A stretch of DNA of 64,000 bases from NCBI RefSeq assembly GCF_030272895.1, contig NZ_JALRNF010000039.1, positions 3,910 through 67,909 on the forward strand, in the 5' to 3' direction. Both the position numbers and the translations under genes were made by a program. The notes beneath the pieces were generated by a model, which worked only from the letters and a program-made list of their open reading frames with translations, did not search any database and was not told where the DNA came from. Shown in pieces: positions 63,875 to 64,000 of the stretch. Numbering within the stretch: position 1 is the stretch's first letter; every line of letters starts with the position of its first letter. The stretch is from Pseudomonas sp. BGr12. GTDB taxonomy: Bacteria > Pseudomonadota > Gammaproteobacteria > Pseudomonadales > Pseudomonadaceae.

Positions 63875-64000
63875 GATGAGCCCATCGCGGGGGGCCCCCC
63901 CCCCCCCAATCCCCGGAAGGCAGGGGGTGGCCCCCCCCGGGGCTAAAAAAAAAAACCCCCGGGAAAGGGGGGGGGGTTTTTTAAAAAGAAAACAAGACTA
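63875..64000. other. low-quality contig end
   Basis: After the apbC stop a REP arm seems to begin (ATCGCGGGG at 63884), but the rest is long runs of C, G, A and T, unlike anything else in the window. It is most likely sequencing or assembly error at a contig end rather than biology. Confidence 0.75.

Overview
The window is GC-rich, gene-dense chromosomal DNA from a gamma-proteobacterium, almost certainly Pseudomonas of the putida/fluorescens type. The evidence is the aatJQMP-aauSR acidic amino acid locus beside glpFKRD, the rnt-pyrC-motY-argG order, a PA3496-family small protein beside nth, and many copies of a REP palindrome built on CGCGGGGCAAGCCCGCTCC. No rRNA, tRNA, CRISPR array, insertion sequence or prophage is visible. 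The last ~110 bases are homopolymer-rich and look like a poor contig end.

Layout. 1-8.2 kb: a Zur-type zinc receptor (znuD-like), a VF530 protein, a Pr6Pr membrane protein, a metal-responsive PadR regulator with its siderophore reductase, and a divergent class A PBP-like protein. 8.2-19.8 kb: an amino acid permease, a small secreted protein, a DUF3077 gene with a strongly structured leader, an OpgC-like membrane protein, an FMN glutamate-synthase-like protein, helicase Lhr, a Nudix hydrolase and a LysE-type exporter. 19.8-23.2 kb: divergent metR/metE. 23.2-28.9 kb: a lone 1883-residue toxin-like protein. 29-30.5 kb: an alpha/beta hydrolase and glpM. 30.5-37.2 kb: aauR-aauS and aatP-M-Q-J with a sigma54 promoter and two AauR boxes. 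37.4-42.4 kb: glpD, glpR, glpK, glpF. 42.7-47.8 kb: ybaK, an FbpC-like ATPase, argF and a molybdopterin oxidoreductase. 47.9-50.1 kb: iron and redox genes grxD, bfr, bfd and a 2-Cys peroxiredoxin. 50.2-54.9 kb: rnt, pyrC, motY, argG and a small membrane protein. 55.3-60.5 kb: an orphan RocA/BvgA-like response regulator, a PA3496-family protein, nth and a reduced rnf cluster. 60.6-63.9 kb: metG and apbC/mrp.

Several genes form regulatory sets readable from DNA. Zur, Fur, YqjI-type, MetR, GlpR, AauR/sigma54 and ArgR sites all sit in front of the expected targets. ArgR half-sites at 21-bp spacing lie in front of both argF and argG.

The best leads for undescribed biology are: (1) an Rnf/Rsx complex with no RnfC, no cysteine at all in RnfA, loss of the first RnfE cluster cysteine, and an RnfB that lacks its membrane anchor and carries an RnfC-like tail; (2) the giant toxin-like gene with a C9 tract; (3) the folded RNA leader of the DUF3077 gene; (4) a class A PBP-like protein with altered glycosyltransferase motifs.
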